A stretch of 64,000 bases of DNA, taken from the NCBI GenBank assembly GCA_937996795.1, contig CALKUH010000037.1, positions 1 to 64,000 on the forward strand, in the 5' to 3' direction. Within the stretch, counting starts at the first letter, position 1; each line of letters begins with the position of its first letter. A model generated the notes under the pieces. The model searched no databases. It worked only from the letters and a program-made list of their open reading frames with translations, and had not been told where the DNA came from. The translations under genes were made by a program, and so were the position numbers. Shown piece by piece: positions 41,683 through 51,825 of this stretch. This DNA comes from an uncultured Verrucomicrobiota bacterium. GTDB taxonomy: Bacteria > Verrucomicrobiota > Kiritimatiellia > CAIVKH01.

Positions 41683-44600
41683 CTACGGATGGTCCTGCCA
41701 GATGCGGTAGAGGACCGGGGTGTTGGTCACCGGGGGCTGGAAGGTGGTGATGTTCGTGCCGGTCTGGTACGTGTTGGTCCACGACAGGATCGGCAGCCAC
41801 GTCTGCGGGGCACCCATCAGGTTCGTAGTGTACTCCGGCCGGACCAGCCATGTGTTCGTGCCGACCGACCGCACCGTCAGGCTCGTCGCGTTCAGACTCA
41901 CGCCCACCACCGACACCTGCGTCGGCGCGGGGAAGGTCGCGCTGCACCCGTCATCCATCGCCACGACACTCACCGTGCATGTGCGGGTCAAGCCGCAGCC
42001 ATCCGTCGCAACCACGCTCACCAGCGTCGTGCCCAACCCGACCATCGTGCCCGGCAGCGGCGTCTGCGTCAGCTCGACCTCGCCGCAATCCGTCGCCGAC
42101 AGCACCGCGCGGTAATCCGGCATGACCGCCTGGCACGCCGCACCGGTCGCGGACAACTCGGTCACTGACAAACTCACGTCGTCGAGATACACCTCGCCCG
42201 CCGCGCCGCTGCGCTGCACATACACAAACACCATGCGCGCCACCGTCGCGCCCACCGGCGCCACGCCAGATGCCGCGAACGACTTGTAGGAACCGGCGGG
42301 CAGGTTCGACGACGTCACCAGCGCCGCATGACTCGAAATCAATCCGCCCGGCCCGAGGAACTCCACCTTCACCTCGGCCGTGTTGCCGCCGCTGATCGGA
42401 TTCGTCGCCGGCGTGGACACCCACCCCGCCACGCGCCACGTCTGGCCCGACGACGCCGGCAGGTCCTGGAAGAAGCCCGTGAAGTTGTCGCCCATCCCAC
42501 CCGCGCCATACACCCGCGCGTGGCGCAGGCCGGACCGCGGCTGTGTCGTCACGACGAACTTGTTGTTGCCAAAGGTCGTCCACCCCGTGAACCCGAGGCC
42601 GATGCCCGACTCGAAGCCCGCGTTGGTCAGCGGGGCCGGCAGCGTGCAGCTCATCTCCGGCGCGTTCGTGTCCACGATCGTGATCTGCTGCACGCACGTC
42701 GTCGTGTTGCCGGCGAGATCCGTCGCGCGGTACGTGCGCGTCACGAACCGCGGATCGCCCGGACACCCCGCGCCGCCGCTCACGCTGTCGCCCTCGAACG
42801 TCACCGTCGCCGTGCCGCAGTTGTCGTTCGCGACGATGCCGCCCGGATTCGGCGCGGGAATCGAGGCAAGGCAGGACGACGTCACCGCCACGGGACACAC
42901 GATCGTAGGCGGCGTCACGTCGATCACCGTCAGCGGCTTCGAGCATGACGACTGCAGGCCGCACGCGTCCGTCGCCGTAAACGTCACCAGCGTGTTCGTC
43001 GCCGTCACCGTCGCGCCGGGCGCGGGCGACTGCGTGATCACCGGCGTGCCGCAGTTGTCCGTCGCATTCGCGAACGACAGCAGGTTCGGCATCACCGGAC
43101 ACCCGTTGCTCGCGATCAACTCCAGCGTCGTCAGCACCGCGCTGTCGAAATACACCGAACCCGTCGCCGATTCATCGCGGCGGAACACCGTGGAGAGCCG
43201 CGCGGTCGCCGTGTTCAGCGGCGCCGGGCCGCGCGCGGTCAGCTTGATGTACTGCCCCACCGGGCTGGACGCCGACAACACGGACGAGGTGTACACGGCC
43301 AGCACGCCGCCGGTCGCATTCAAGTAGTCCAGCTCGACCGCCACGCGGTTGTAGCCGACCAGCGGATCGCTCGCCGGGACCAACGCCCACGCGCTCGCCG
43401 TCCACGTCTGCCCCGTGCCTGCCGGCAGCCCCTGCCGCAGGCCCGACGCCGCCACCGGGCTCAGCGCGACGTCATAGATCCGCTCAAACGACGCCAGGAT
43501 CTGGGCCGCACTGAGCGTCACGTTGTGCAACTTGATGTCGTCCAGGATGCCTGGGAAGTAGGCGCCGTACCCGGCGTAGCCGAAGCGAAGATCGAACGTG
43601 GACGACGTCTGCACACTCCGATTTTGGCTGGCCGATGCGTTCAGCTGGCCGTTGATGTAGATCCGCATCTGACTCTGGTTGTAGGTGCACGCCACATGCG
43701 TCCACTGGTTCGTCGGCAGCGCGGACACGGACGCCAGGCTATACAGCACGCCATTGAGTGCATTAAATTCATAGACCACCAATCCATTCGCCTGTAGACC
43801 CACGCTGTAGTTCACCGTCGATCCAATGCCCTTGTTGACCATGCGTGCGGTGCTGGCTGGAAGTCGGGTCGGGTTCACCCAGAATTCGATCGTATGCGTA
43901 TTGCCCAGGCGAATGTTGGCATTGTCGGACACGTAAACATAATCATTGCTCCCGTCGAACCACAGCGCCCCGCCAAAAAGCGCCTTGTTCGTCCAGACCG
44001 GGCCGTTCCACAGCGTGCCGTTGATCGCCGCGCCCACCGAGCTCGAATTCGTCGCCACCGTGCCCGCCGTCGCATTCAACTTCCAGTAGCCTTTCAGCGA
44101 ACTCGGGAAGGGACCGTTGTCGGTGTCCGGATTCGGCGGCAACTCGCCGGCTACGGCGTCCGCCGCGTCGTCCATCCGGTAGTGCGCCGTCTCCGTGCCG
44201 AGCCCCGTGCCGCCGTTGCCGCTGTTCCACAGCGTCGCCACCTGCCCCGTGGTCAGCGGCGCATTGTAGAACCGCACGTCGTCGAGCTGGCCGCGGAAGA
44301 ATTGCGACGGCCCGGTCTCGGTCGTGCCCGCCGCGAGCCGCAGCGGACGCGTCGTGTTCGGCTGGAAGCCCGGCGCCGTGCCCGTCGCCGCCAGCGTGTT
44401 TTCCACCCAGAGCTGCTTGAGCGCATTCGTCCCGTCGAAATCCAGCGACGCCGCCACGTGGAAGTACGACCCCACCGGCAACTCGTTCGACGCCGTCAGC
44501 ACGTGCCAGAAGCCGCCGTCCGCCGTCCAGAATTCCAGCTGCCGGTTCGTGTTCGCGACCAGCTGGTAGCCCGACACCTCGCTGATGTTGAACTCGCGCG

Positions 44601-47076
44601 ACGCGAGCAGCACGCCGCCGTTGAACGGCGTTGTCGTCGGGAACCGCGTCCACAGCGCGAAGGCGAAATCCTGCCCGTTGACCAGGCTGTTGTTCGGCGC
44701 CTCGGCGTAGTCATTCACGCCGTCGAAGAACACCGCAAACGTCGTCGCCGTCCGCGCCGGCGGCTGCTCGCGCAGCGGACCGTTCAGGTAGAACCCGTCG
44801 AGGTCGTTGCCCGACGAGTCCGCCATCAGGCCGCCGAACGACCCGCGCACCCACGCGTGGCGGAACCCGCTTTGCGGCTGCACACTGACCACGGAGACGT
44901 TCGTGGACACCGCGCCATAGATCGACCAGCCCGTGAAATCGCCGGACTCAAACCCCGGATTCACCAGCTCCGCCAGCGTGCAGGTGATGACCGGGGGCAG
45001 GACGTCCTCGAGGATGATCAACTGCTGGCACGTGCTCGTCAGCCCGCAGCTCGACGCCACCGCCCGGTACGTGCGCGTGACGATCTTCGGATTCCCGAAA
45101 CACCCCGTCCCGGTGTTCGTCGTATCGCTCACCCACGACACCACCACCCCGCCCCCGCACAAACTGCTCGCCGTCACCAGGTTCGTATTCGGCGCCGGAA
45201 TCGGCGACGACGGGCACGCAAGCAGGATGTTCGTCGGACACACAATCAACGGCGGCAACGTGTTCGTGTTGCCCCCGGTCAGCGTTTGGGATTGGTTGAT
45301 GCTCGCCGGCGTCAGCAATGATTCAGACAGCCAAGAAAACGACGGGTATAGTCCACCAGTTCCAGTCAATGCAATCGAGCCGCATATAAAAAAGTCGTCG
45401 TCAAAACCGATCTTCTGAAAGCCCGGCCAAGGCGACGTATTGTCTAGGACATCCCAATACAGAGACTGGAGCGCGTCGCCATACTGATTCAAAAATCGTA
45501 TTCCACCCGGGGCGGGGAGCACATCAACGGCATTGGAAACAACAATGTCAGCGCCGACCGTGTTGGTATCCCCAATAACAAAAAAACCGAACCCATCGGT
45601 TTCATTACCAAGCACAGTATTGGGTGGAATGGTGATAGTCCGGTCAGGGATGCCGTTTGAATTCGAGTAAATCTCTAAACGCCACCCAGAAATAACGGTT
45701 CCAGCGACACCAACAATCTCCACGAACTCGGTATCCGATGGCCCGCAAGATCCGAAGGCATCAGGATTCGGATTCAGTTCGTTGATCCAAACAGAGCCTA
45801 TTCGGAACTCCGAAATATTTAGGCGCGCGAAATTTGTTGCGGGGGCGCCCGAAGGAAAGTAACTCGGACTATTCGTACCAACGCCGGTGAATGATGCGAA
45901 GACATAGTATTCAATAAATCCACTTGAGGGCTGCGCAGGCATCGGGCTGATCGTCTGATGCAGCGTACCGGTGCGGCTCATCGGCAGAGGCAAAAAGCGC
46001 CCGATACCGTTTACGCGGTAGAACGTTGCCGCAAAGATGTTCGTCGCACCGTTGATTGGATGGATGTTGACCGAGACATGCGCCGCCTCACCCGTTGAGA
46101 TAAGAGTCGGAGAGGTTGTCAGATTGGAAAAAACAACGGAAACGGCCAGGGGATTCGTAACCATTGTTTGGCCGATATTGATCTGTCCCGGGCTCTGATT
46201 GGTGGGGCCAATCCAGTAGAAATCATCATAATTGGCGCCAGCGCCCGCCAACTGAAGTGAGTAATCCACCCGGGTACTGTTTGATTCATCAACGGGTAAC
46301 TCCTCGGAAAACATACCCAAGGCAGGACCGTCGTTGGCAAATATGGATCCTTCATAACTGATGAATCGCAAGACCGAATTGTCACTTCGCCGGACAAGGG
46401 CCAAACCATCGGGCGAACCGTTCTGAATGCCGTCCGTCTTGAAAAAGAAGGCCATCGCGCCGAAACCCGCCTGCTGATTCGTCAACACGCCCGTCAGATT
46501 CGTAGTGAAATAACTCGTCCCGCCATTTCCGTTATAAAGATGGATCTGATAGTTGGTAAGCACAGTACCCGCGGGACCCGCCACCTCAATGAATTCATTT
46601 GTGTCGCTGCCCGCATGCTCATAATGCAATTCGTTGATCCATAATTCGCCCGGCGAGGTGCCGGGAGTCACATTATCTACTTTGTAAATGCGCGTCGTAT
46701 CATCGAACTCAAACCGCAAAACTCCATTTGGGAAGTTGGAGACAACGATATCGGCTCCAACATTGAGTTCTGCCGTGGCAACAATAGGAACAAGCGCGTC
46801 GACTTGGTTGGTTTCCTTCCAGGTGCTCGAGAAACCGGGCGTCGAAAAGAGGAACTGTAGGTTCTGGCTGAAATTGCTCAGCGACACGTAGGACTGCCAG
46901 ACCCCGTTGGAGACCAGCGTCATGTTCGGGTTGATCGTCTCAAATCCGTTAAAGTTACCAGCAATATTGATCTGCGGATAGAGCGAGGTCCACTGCGCCC
47001 GCGCCGGCGCCGCGGCCAACACGACGATCGTCGCAACGACCAGTCGACTGAAAACAGATTGGACCCGCCGCTTCAT
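41683..47076 (-). CDS. large secreted multidomain protein with lamin-tail, LamG and HYR-like repeats
   Basis: 1797 residues. Signal peptide (VFSRLVVATIVVLAAAPARA). Two lamin-tail domains (GELWINELHYEHAGSDTNEF and GSVWINELNPNPDAFGSCGP) lie at about residues 145-270 and 430-570. Cys-rich HYR-like modules with the pattern LPPVITC/TPPTIVCP/DACGLQSSC occur at about 610-710 and 1320-1720. Two LamG sandwiches sit at about 750-955 and 1030-1195 (FDGSNDYVYVSDNANIRLGN). The C-terminus ends in a terse VLYRIWQDHP tail common to PVC secreted proteins. No sorting signal. It is the last gene of the pseudopilin operon and a likely cargo or surface adhesin. The first about 590 codons are much lower in GC than the rest. 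Confidence 0.88.
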   Translation of the reverse strand: MKRRVQSVFSRLVVATIVVLAAAPARAQWTSLYPQINIAGNFNGFETINPNMTLVSNGVWQSYVSLSNFSQNLQFLFSTPGFSSTWKETNQVDALVPIVATAELNVGADIVVSNFPNGVLRFEFDDTTRIYKVDNVTPGTSPGELWINELHYEHAGSDTNEFIEVAGPAGTVLTNYQIHLYNGNGGTSYFTTNLTGVLTNQQAGFGAMAFFFKTDGIQNGSPDGLALVRRSDNSVLRFISYEGSIFANDGPALGMFSEELPVDESNSTRVDYSLQLAGAGANYDDFYWIGPTNQSPGQINIGQTMVTNPLAVSVVFSNLTTSPTLISTGEAAHVSVNIHPINGATNIFAATFYRVNGIGRFLPLPMSRTGTLHQTISPMPAQPSSGFIEYYVFASFTGVGTNSPSYFPSGAPATNFARLNISEFRIGSVWINELNPNPDAFGSCGPSDTEFVEIVGVAGTVISGWRLEIYSNSNGIPDRTITIPPNTVLGNETDGFGFFVIGDTNTVGADIVVSNAVDVLPAPGGIRFLNQYGDALQSLYWDVLDNTSPWPGFQKIGFDDDFFICGSIALTGTGGLYPSFSWLSESLLTPASINQSQTLTGGNTNTLPPLIVCPTNILLACPSSPIPAPNTNLVTASSLCGGGVVVSWVSDTTNTGTGCFGNPKIVTRTYRAVASSCGLTSTCQQLIILEDVLPPVITCTLAELVNPGFESGDFTGWSIYGAVSTNVSVVSVQPQSGFRHAWVRGSFGGLMADSSGNDLDGFYLNGPLREQPPARTATTFAVFFDGVNDYAEAPNNSLVNGQDFAFALWTRFPTTTPFNGGVLLASREFNISEVSGYQLVANTNRQLEFWTADGGFWHVLTASNELPVGSYFHVAASLDFDGTNALKQLWVENTLAATGTAPGFQPNTTRPLRLAAGTTETGPSQFFRGQLDDVRFYNAPLTTGQVATLWNSGNGGTGLGTETAHYRMDDAADAVAGELPPNPDTDNGPFPSSLKGYWKLNATAGTVATNSSSVGAAINGTLWNGPVWTNKALFGGALWFDGSNDYVYVSDNANIRLGNTHTIEFWVNPTRLPASTARMVNKGIGSTVNYSVGLQANGLVVYEFNALNGVLYSLASVSALPTNQWTHVACTYNQSQMRIYINGQLNASASQNRSVQTSSTFDLRFGYAGYGAYFPGILDDIKLHNVTLSAAQILASFERIYDVALSPVAASGLRQGLPAGTGQTWTASAWALVPASDPLVGYNRVAVELDYLNATGGVLAVYTSSVLSASSPVGQYIKLTARGPAPLNTATARLSTVFRRDESATGSVYFDSAVLTTLELIASNGCPVMPNLLSFANATDNCGTPVITQSPAPGATVTATNTLVTFTATDACGLQSSCSKPLTVIDVTPPTIVCPVAVTSSCLASIPAPNPGGIVANDNCGTATVTFEGDSVSGGAGCPGDPRFVTRTYRATDLAGNTTTCVQQITIVDTNAPEMSCTLPAPLTNAGFESGIGLGFTGWTTFGNNKFVVTTQPRSGLRHARVYGAGGMGDNFTGFFQDLPASSGQTWRVAGWVSTPATNPISGGNTAEVKVEFLGPGGLISSHAALVTSSNLPAGSYKSFAASGVAPVGATVARMVFVYVQRSGAAGEVYLDDVSLSVTELSATGAACQAVMPDYRAVLSATDCGEVELTQTPLPGTMVGLGTTLVSVVATDGCGLTRTCTVSVVAMDDGCSATFPAPTQVSVVGVSLNATSLTVRSVGTNTWLVRPEYTTNLMGAPQTWLPILSWTNTYQTGTNITTFQPPVTNTPVLYRIWQDHP

Positions 47077-47121
47077 GAGAGAATCATACACCGGGTTTTG
47101 CCACCCGTTCTCCGATAACCG

Positions 47122-49290
47122 CTACTCGGTCAGCCACCTAAAATTGCGAATTCGGATATCGTTGCGACCATTCACCGGGTAGGGATCTCGCCAGACCAAC
47201 CCGACTCCGCGGCGAGATGCGAGCACGTTCGTCGTATTCTCAACTAGAACGTCTGCGGCAAGAACGACCGTAAAAAGCTGCTGCCGTGGCGAGAAGAGGC
47301 CGGCGCTATTCCGCACGACCGACTCGTATGCGGCTGGCGCAATCACAGGCAAAGCGTTGGAAATAGCCACCGATCCATATCGGAAGTCAGACAGATTCGT
47401 GAAGGCGATTGTTTTATTCGCAAATTGCGAAGCCAGGCTTCTGGCGTCTGCAACTGTGGCGCGAACCGTCAGCGGGTCGCCCGGGACACGCTCAATCGGC
47501 ATATTGTTAAAAACTGTCGCAATGACATTAGAGTTATAACTATTGGGATTAATCAGTCCCTTTCCGGGCGAATTGGTTGAAAGGACGAATCGATCTAGAA
47601 TGGGTAGAAAGTTCGGACCATCAAGAAGACTAATTGTTTGCCAATGACGCGTGCGATCATGGAGGAGGAGGCCCAGCTCAGCGATTGTTTCGAGCGGCCG
47701 ATTCGCAACATACATCAATGTATGACCATCGCCGCCAGCATTCGTAGCAGTAATTGTTGAATTAATGGACCCAAGTGTGATTTGCGCGCCCAGCCGGTCA
47801 ATCCATTGGCCGGAATCGGCGCCATTCCAGTTCAGCCGGGGATCGTTAGCGGCCCTACCTCGTTGATATCCGCCAACTCCGCCAATTAGTTCGCCAATAT
47901 AAATGGGAACCATGGCTCCACTATTGGCCCCGACAAGATCAACCTCCTGTCCCGCTCCGTCATACAAACGAATCGCAAGACTTATCCGCCAGTCAGACAG
48001 ATCATAGGCGTTTGTCGTCGTCGCAACCGCCACGGGCGAAGTTACAACCGCAATACGACCGGGCGTCCACGCGCCAGCAGGCAGCGCGATCGGCGCCGTG
48101 GAAACCGCGGGCGCCAGTGTTGACGGGGTCGCCCCCGAATTCAGGGCTCCGATTCGAAGGCTGAAAGAACTTGAATTTGTGGTTGTAAACGGGAACCACA
48201 CCTCAACCATGACCTGCAGCTGATTTGAAACAACGCCACCGCCTTGAGACAGTCGATTGCTGACTACAATCTCATTAATGAGGGGGACGGCTTCAGTCCC
48301 GAAACTGTTTCGATCAAACGGTTGGTGATCAGGATCGACGTAATCCCGAATATTGTTAAAGAGCGCCCCGGCATCCGAAACCCCCATCGCGGTCAAAGCA
48401 GAAACAATCGCCACTTGATTTGAAAGCAGCGTGGTGAATGTGCCACCAAGCGGAATCTGATCACGAACTGTTGCCGAATCCAAATATCCTCGGGGGAAGT
48501 GTGAGTAGGTGACGAAGTTAAAGTTTGTCCGAACCGCAAACGGCTGTTGAGCGATAGACCCAAAACCCGCGCCGAGAAACGGCACAATTTCAGCCGCCGT
48601 TTCCATTCTAACCCACGGCTTCTCCCACCCCTGTGCCGGAACTTTCCCCGTTCGATAAACACGGGCCAGAATCATATTGCGCCAGCTTGCGCTGAGCTCC
48701 TGCAACAAGGCAGGATCCATTTGCAGCTCGTATGGTGAGTGCCCCAACCACCGGGGAAGAGCTGTGTAGTTGGTGGTGCTATAATCAAAATTCAGATCAA
48801 TCAACCCCGAGCAATCGACGATGATGTAGGAGTATCGACCAATCCTTACACTTCGCGACATATCGTCGAAGTTGATCCACTCTGCATTCGCTTCCGCAGC
48901 TTTTGCGGCACCCCACAATGAGCGCGGAATATAATTGGTTACGTGCCCACTCAATAAACTCGCCGAAACGCCCAGGGATACATCACCCGGTGCGGCTGGA
49001 GTGGAGTATATGGCTCCATTGCCCCACACGGATCCTCCACCCCATTGCGGGAAGATTGCAGAATCCAGCTCTGTGTCGATATCCTCAATCGCTCGCGCCA
49101 AAGCCGCTTCTCCCAGTTGCTTTGCGCGAATGCTGTCCAACGCAGATCGCGCAACCAAGCGCTCCACGCGCATTGATACAGCGAAGCCGACTGCCATAAT
49201 TACAAGCACGGCCAGAAAACCCAACACGATGACGAGAGCGACCCCGGATCGCGCAGACGAGCGACTCGCGACGATATCAGAAGTCTGCAT
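47122..49290 (-). CDS. GspK-like minor pseudopilin/secretion protein
   Basis: 722 residues, far longer than E. coli GspK (about 330). N-terminal RSGVALVIVLGFLAVLVIMA resembles the K-type prepilin helix, and an alpha-helical body follows (RAKQLGEAALARAIEDIDTE). The body includes WINFDDMSRSVRIGRYSYII and VDCSGLIDLNFDYS, matching the K-domain core. The ATG at 49290 has AGGTCTGG upstream and overlaps the J-type gene by 14 bp. It is probably the tip pseudopilin of a type II secretion-like pseudopilus. Low GC. Confidence 0.75.
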   Translation of the reverse strand: MQTSDIVASRSSARSGVALVIVLGFLAVLVIMAVGFAVSMRVERLVARSALDSIRAKQLGEAALARAIEDIDTELDSAIFPQWGGGSVWGNGAIYSTPAAPGDVSLGVSASLLSGHVTNYIPRSLWGAAKAAEANAEWINFDDMSRSVRIGRYSYIIVDCSGLIDLNFDYSTTNYTALPRWLGHSPYELQMDPALLQELSASWRNMILARVYRTGKVPAQGWEKPWVRMETAAEIVPFLGAGFGSIAQQPFAVRTNFNFVTYSHFPRGYLDSATVRDQIPLGGTFTTLLSNQVAIVSALTAMGVSDAGALFNNIRDYVDPDHQPFDRNSFGTEAVPLINEIVVSNRLSQGGGVVSNQLQVMVEVWFPFTTTNSSSFSLRIGALNSGATPSTLAPAVSTAPIALPAGAWTPGRIAVVTSPVAVATTTNAYDLSDWRISLAIRLYDGAGQEVDLVGANSGAMVPIYIGELIGGVGGYQRGRAANDPRLNWNGADSGQWIDRLGAQITLGSINSTITATNAGGDGHTLMYVANRPLETIAELGLLLHDRTRHWQTISLLDGPNFLPILDRFVLSTNSPGKGLINPNSYNSNVIATVFNNMPIERVPGDPLTVRATVADARSLASQFANKTIAFTNLSDFRYGSVAISNALPVIAPAAYESVVRNSAGLFSPRQQLFTVVLAADVLVENTTNVLASRRGVGLVWRDPYPVNGRNDIRIRNFRWLTE

Positions 49291-50128
49291 ATCCAGACCT
49301 ATTTTGAACAAAAATTCGCGTTGCATATCGGCGGGTGGCGGCATCAAGGAACTGCTGATTTCCTGGCGTCAGAGATGCACGTACTGCATCCTCCTCCGCC
49401 AACACCTCGAGATATATATCAATGACTGCCGGCGGACCATGTTGGAGGTAATCGTAATCCTCCTGTGGATCAAGCGCCCCAACCGGCGTAATAAACACCT
49501 CAAAATTTCGTATGTTTTCGGCCAATGTATTCCCGCCAAACGAAATCTGGCCCAACATAGAAGGTTCATTAGGCCAATCTGAATTCCAATACGACGAGAA
49601 TTTATCGTGATTGTTTAGACTGTCATCAAACTGCTCCACCACAAACCGGGTAAGCGCATATCGGTTTGTAAACCCAGACATCGGAACTACTTGATACCGA
49701 ATCTGCTGAACATCTCTATATTTATTTCCGGAAACCCAATAGCTGGCGCCAGCCGGATTAGTAGTGGCCGGTCTATATTCGGCGATATGATTCATTGAGA
49801 CGAACGACAATACATCGCTCTTCATCCCCAAATAATCCGTTGCATCGGAATCGAGCAACATGGTAGGCCCATTCGGACCAACCACAAGGCCAGACAGTTC
49901 TTGCGCCATGAAGTCGAGCGCCGCACGCCCGGTGTTATTGCTCTCAATACGCTTGTTGCCAGAACGCCAGGCCGTCGACGCGGAACCGAAAACACGCGCC
50001 AACAAAACAACTATCAACATGAGCACAGCCATTGCGGCAAGCAGCTCAATGAGCGTAAACCCATTACGCTTTCGCACAGCAATGCATCCGCGCATATCGG
50101 GCGCTGATCTGTTGCTATTATCCACCAT
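49277..50128 (-). CDS. GspJ-like minor pseudopilin
   Basis: 283 residues. A 23-residue leader ends in KRNG, followed by the prepilin helix FTLIELLAAMAVLMLIVVLL with Glu at +5. The remainder is a beta-rich globular domain with ALDFMAQELSGLVVGPNGPT, the W/J-type continuation. The ATG at 50128 overlaps the I-type gene by 11 bp. It belongs to the tip complex of the pseudopilus. Low GC. Confidence 0.8.
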   Translation of the reverse strand: MVDNSNRSAPDMRGCIAVRKRNGFTLIELLAAMAVLMLIVVLLARVFGSASTAWRSGNKRIESNNTGRAALDFMAQELSGLVVGPNGPTMLLDSDATDYLGMKSDVLSFVSMNHIAEYRPATTNPAGASYWVSGNKYRDVQQIRYQVVPMSGFTNRYALTRFVVEQFDDSLNNHDKFSSYWNSDWPNEPSMLGQISFGGNTLAENIRNFEVFITPVGALDPQEDYDYLQHGPPAVIDIYLEVLAEEDAVRASLTPGNQQFLDAATRRYATRIFVQNRSGYADF

Positions 50129-50621
50129 AATTGTAAACCTCGGTATAAAAGACAGTGGCATCTTCCGGCGCAGCAGGCGCAGTGAGCAACGCACCTTGCC
50201 AGACCTTTAGCACAAATGCCTTCATCTTGGGCCGTCCGGCAATCGGAAACACCTCGAACTCATAGCGAAAACCCATTTCAGCGATTTCTGGGTTGTTTAG
50301 AACAAAATACTCCGCCTTTTTGATGCCCGATCCGGCCGTGATAATCGGGGGCTTATCCCAAACGTAATCGCTGGCAATCGGAGAGATCGAAAAGCCAGGA
50401 GTGTTGGCAACCTGAGACCAGCTAATCGATTCCGCCTCAAAACGAAACCCGTTTAAAACATATTCGGCAAAGTGACCGATCTGAGTATCTTGAATTGCCT
50501 TTCGATTTGCATCCGCTCCGGCTGGGAATAGCGCAAAGACCGCCATAAGACCCACCCCAACGACAAGCATGGCCAAAGCCACCTCTACAATCGAAAATCC
50601 AGATCGAGGCAATGTTTTCAT
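50118..50621 (-). CDS. GspI-like minor pseudopilin
   Basis: 167 residues. Very short leader MKTLPRSG, then FSIVEVALAMLVVGVGLMAV with the conserved Glu at +5, then a small globular domain (VYNYGG at the end). The Ser-Ile-Val-Glu-Val start is typical of I-type (PilV-like) pseudopilins. The ATG overlaps the H-type stop as ATGA. Confidence 0.8.
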   Translation of the reverse strand: MKTLPRSGFSIVEVALAMLVVGVGLMAVFALFPAGADANRKAIQDTQIGHFAEYVLNGFRFEAESISWSQVANTPGFSISPIASDYVWDKPPIITAGSGIKKAEYFVLNNPEIAEMGFRYEFEVFPIAGRPKMKAFVLKVWQGALLTAPAAPEDATVFYTEVYNYGG

Positions 50622-51271
50622 AGTTCGTAAATTCGCACTCCACCAGTAAGCGGACGGAACTCCAGCTCCATCTGATAGGTCGAAGAAGGTTTATTCTGAA
50701 CGCCAAGCACAGCTGCTGCATTCGTATCAACGTCAACCCAGCCCTCGCGAAGGAATAGGCTCCGCCAAGACTCACCCTTCAACCGACCATTCGGCATGAA
50801 GGCTATAGCAAAAACCTGCTGACTGGAGCTCGTCGGCATCGGAAACGGCACACTAATTATCTTGTCTCCGGGGTTCGCCGAGCCATTAAAGAGATTATTC
50901 GTGAGAGAAGGTGTTGGGTCAAAAACAACTCCAACCGGTAATCGCCGCCACTCGCTTACATATCCACTTCGCTCGGCCCAAACAGCATACGAGCGATAAG
51001 CCATCGTCACGTTTGTCCGGTTATAAGTCAGCGTGTCACCCGGAAAAACCACATAGGTTCTCTCGTTTCTCGTCACCGCCCATTGCCGGGCAAGCGCGGT
51101 TGTTGTTCGCAACTGAGTTACAGCACTCCGCATTCCCTGCCCTCTTGAGATTCCGGTGAAAGCGGGAACCACAAGCGCAAAAAGCAGCCCGATGATCCCA
51201 ACAACCACGAGCAGCTCAAGGAGCGTAAAGCCGCGTGTCCGCGCTCTAGAAGACTGTACTGATATTGTCAT
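50618..51271 (-). CDS. GspH-like minor pseudopilin
   Basis: 217 residues. Leader MTISVQSSRARTRG, then FTLLELLVVVGIIGLLFALV. The C-terminal domain has LRTTTALARQWAVTRNERTY, the typical H/FimT sequence after the helix, and ends in beta strands (LEFRPLTGGVRIYEL). The start overlaps the G-type gene by 26 bp, so translation is coupled. Confidence 0.82.
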   Translation of the reverse strand: MTISVQSSRARTRGFTLLELLVVVGIIGLLFALVVPAFTGISRGQGMRSAVTQLRTTTALARQWAVTRNERTYVVFPGDTLTYNRTNVTMAYRSYAVWAERSGYVSEWRRLPVGVVFDPTPSLTNNLFNGSANPGDKIISVPFPMPTSSSQQVFAIAFMPNGRLKGESWRSLFLREGWVDVDTNAAAVLGVQNKPSSTYQMELEFRPLTGGVRIYEL

Positions 51272-51755
51272 TGGTCTTGGCGAAATCCTTGTCCGGCCCA
51301 CCACTGTAGACGATTGCGATAGTGGCGTAGTTGTCGATCCGTCCGTCGTAATTATTGTCCAACTTGATCGCATATTGCACACCCCACGGATCATTGAACG
51401 TGCCGTCGGTGGCCGCGGTCGTGGTTTCGAGGTAAACGATACGGCGCGAGTTGATCGTCGTGTCGTTTGCGGTGAGGATGCGGATGATCGGCTTGCTGTC
51501 CCGGTAGTCCTGGTCGGCGCCGCCGTGTGAGCCGGTGATGGGCAGCTTGGAATAATCATTTAGGAAACCCTGAATTGACGTTTTGATCGCATTGACCTCC
51601 GTCTGGGCGCGCGATTTCTTGGCTTTTTCGAACGCGGAGCGCAGGGCAGGAGTAAGGATCGCTGCTAGAATGCCGATGATCGCGATCACCACCAGCATCT
51701 CGATGAGGGTAAAGGCATTGCGCGCCCGGTCGCTGCTCTTGATTCTTCGCTTCAT
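51246..51755 (-). CDS. GspG-like major pseudopilin
   Basis: 169 residues from ATG 51755 (GGAGG eight bases upstream; an ATG at 51761 is closer than usual). Leader MKRRIKSSDRARNA ends in Ala, not Gly, followed by FTLIEMLVVIAIIGILAAIL. The globular part has DPWGVQYAIKLDNNYDGRID, the calcium-loop type end of G pseudopilins. It would form the pseudopilus shaft. The Ala at -1 is tolerated by some prepilin peptidases but is uncommon. Confidence 0.85.
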   Translation of the reverse strand: MKRRIKSSDRARNAFTLIEMLVVIAIIGILAAILTPALRSAFEKAKKSRAQTEVNAIKTSIQGFLNDYSKLPITGSHGGADQDYRDSKPIIRILTANDTTINSRRIVYLETTTAATDGTFNDPWGVQYAIKLDNNYDGRIDNYATIAIVYSGGPDKDFAKTNDNISTVF

Positions 51756-51825
51756 CTCCATAGCCTCCAAGGGGATACGATACACCTGACACCTGCGCTT
51801 GTTCACTCGGGAAATTGATTTCGGG

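Larger units (their letters stand above)
45310..51250. other. low-GC segment within the pseudopilin operon
   Basis: By inspection the sequence changes at about 45,310 from above 60 % GC to roughly 48-50 % and stays there through the K, J, I and H pseudopilin genes, returning to high GC in the G-type pseudopilin gene at about 51,250. The left edge is inside the large secreted-protein gene, with the reading frame kept. Edges are estimated by eye. Confidence 0.7.

Noticed and set aside
46119..46409. Minus-strand frame of 96 codons inside the low-GC part of the large secreted protein
   Set aside because: Shifted frame within a continuous, domain-bearing reading frame; low GC alone makes chance frames likely.
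45310..51250. Prophage or IS insertion as the cause of the low-GC segment
   Set aside because: No transposase, integrase, terminal repeats or phage genes; operon order and frames continue across both edges, which fits homologous replacement better.
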